DNA of 7,106 nt, from NCBI GenBank assembly GCA_001464165.1, contig LNEX01000133.1, forward strand, positions 1-7,106, in the 5' to 3' direction. Positions within the stretch are counted from its first letter, which is position 1, and each line of letters opens with the position of its first letter. The notes beneath the pieces are model-generated. The model was not told the origin of the DNA and searched no databases. It saw only the letters and a list, made by a program, of their open reading frames with translations. The position numbers were made by a program, and so were the translations under genes. Source of the DNA: a bacterium Ga0077546. Its GTDB lineage: Bacteria > Cyanobacteriota > Vampirovibrionia > Obscuribacterales > Obscuribacteraceae. Shown piece after piece: positions 6,402 to 7,106 of this stretch.

Positions 6402-7106
6402 TTAGGAGATATTGCGCAAGGCTCGGTAGAAGTCTTTCCATTCAGCTCGTTCTTTTATTACTGTTTCTAAATACTCACGAAAGACAACGGCATCTTGCAC
6501 TGGGTCTTTTACCACAGCCCCAACTATTCCTGCTGCAATGTCTTCGGCTTTGATAGTGCCATCACCAAAGTGAGCAGCTAGAGCCAGTCCGCTATTAATT
6601 ACTGATATGGCTTCGGCCGTACTCAGTGTGCCGCTAGGACTTTTGATTTTGTTCTTGCCATCGGCAGTGACACCACTGCGTAACTCTCTAAAGATTGTTA
6701 CTACTCGCCTGATTTCTTCTAGAGCTGGTGGCTCGGCTGGTAGTTCTAGGGCTCGACCTAGTGCTTCGGTGCGACGAGCAACGATGTCTACTTCTTCTTC
6801 AATGGTGGCAGGCGTCGGCAACACGACTGTGTTAAAGCGACGCTTAAGTGCACTTGATAAGTCGTTTACTCCTTTGTCTCGGTCGTTTGCTGTGGCGATG
6901 ACATTGAAGCCTTTAATTGCTTGCACTTCATCACCAAGTTCAGGAATTGGCAGAACTTTTTCCGATAGAATTGTGATTAGCGAATCTTGCACGTCGGCAG
7001 GTATGCGCGTCAATTCTTCAATTCTAGCAACCTTACCGTGGCGCATGGCTTGCATTACTGGGCTTGCAACTAATGCGTTGAACGACGGTCCGTCTGCAAT
7101 TAGTCT
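6402..7106 (-). CDS. MoxR-family AAA+ ATPase, YehL type (N-terminus outside window)
   Basis: The frame is open through position 7106, so the ATG at 7055 is internal and the gene continues beyond the window; 234 C-terminal residues are visible. Residue numbers here count from the window edge. The piece covers the second half of the AAA+ core and the lid. KVARIEELTRIPADVQDSLI (25-44) is the Walker B region and the following MoxR block, with Glu-Glu (30-31) where most AAA+ proteins have Asp-Glu. FNVIATANDRDKGV (67-80) holds the sensor-1 Asn74. ALKRRFN (86-92) carries the candidate arginine finger. SPSGTLSTAEAI (156-167) lies in the lid, where no classical sensor-2 Arg is obvious. Walker A must lie upstream of the visible part. 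MoxR ATPases remodel or activate partner proteins together with VWA proteins; here the DUF5682 and VWA genes follow directly. The YehL-subfamily assignment rests on the neighbours and the EELTR-type motif recalled from homologues. Confidence 0.9.
   Translation of the reverse strand, partial: RLIADGPSFNALVASPVMQAMRHGKVARIEELTRIPADVQDSLITILSEKVLPIPELGDEVQAIKGFNVIATANDRDKGVNDLSSALKRRFNTVVLPTPATIEEEVDIVARRTEALGRALELPAEPPALEEIRRVVTIFRELRSGVTADGKNKIKSPSGTLSTAEAISVINSGLALAAHFGDGTIKAEDIAAGIVGAVVKDPVQDAVVFREYLETVIKERAEWKDFYRALRNIS

Noticed and set aside
7053..7055. ATG as the start of the MoxR gene
   Set aside because: The frame stays open to the window edge with family-like sequence, and the Walker A half of the AAA+ domain must lie upstream, so this Met is internal.
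2560..7106. Calling the MoxR-DUF5682-VWA operon an established phage-defence system
   Set aside because: The visible neighbours are ordinary (DUF1963, PEBP, exported protein), with no integrase, toxin, nuclease or other defence gene, so defence remains only a hypothesis.

Overview
This is a compact bacterial protein-coding window. GC looks moderate (high forties by eye, not computed), genes are tightly packed, and TTG or GTG starts are likely for some genes. No RNA gene, mobile element or CRISPR array is visible. The host lineage cannot be fixed. The long Ala/Ser/Lys-rich linker in a secreted protein, the moderate GC and the gene mix would fit a Vampirovibrionia/Obscuribacterales-type (Melainabacteria) genome, but that is a weak guess.

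Layout. Positions 2-358 (+) hold the C-terminal end of an unrecognised protein. It converges, with a 4-base gap, on a DUF1963/YwqG-like gene (363-1268 or 1274, -). A 117-123 bp divergent intergenic region follows. Next come two plus-strand genes that probably form one transcript: an exported four-cysteine protein (1392-1955) and an exported YbhB/YbcL-type PEBP protein (1958-2536). The second starts at a TTG two bases after the first stops. The pair converges, with a 23-base gap, on the largest block, a minus-strand operon from 7106 down to 2560.

That operon is, in transcription order, a MoxR-family AAA+ ATPase (partial, its N-terminus lies beyond the window), a DUF5682 protein of 871 aa and a VWA-domain protein of 396 aa. 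This is the YehL-YehM-YehP type of MoxR/VWA cluster, named after the E. coli yehLMPQ genes. The usual further partner, a SWIM zinc-finger protein, would be expected beyond position 7106. MoxR ATPases generally work with VWA proteins as metal-dependent remodelling or chaperone machines. The DUF5682 protein is the least understood member. In this copy it carries two G-x-x-H motifs (residues 8-11 and 325-328) and an early conserved-looking Glu. This resembles the TIKI/TraB/PrgY-EreA/ChaN hydrolase superfamily, so it may be the effector enzyme that the ATPase and VWA protein control. This is the most interesting part of the window.
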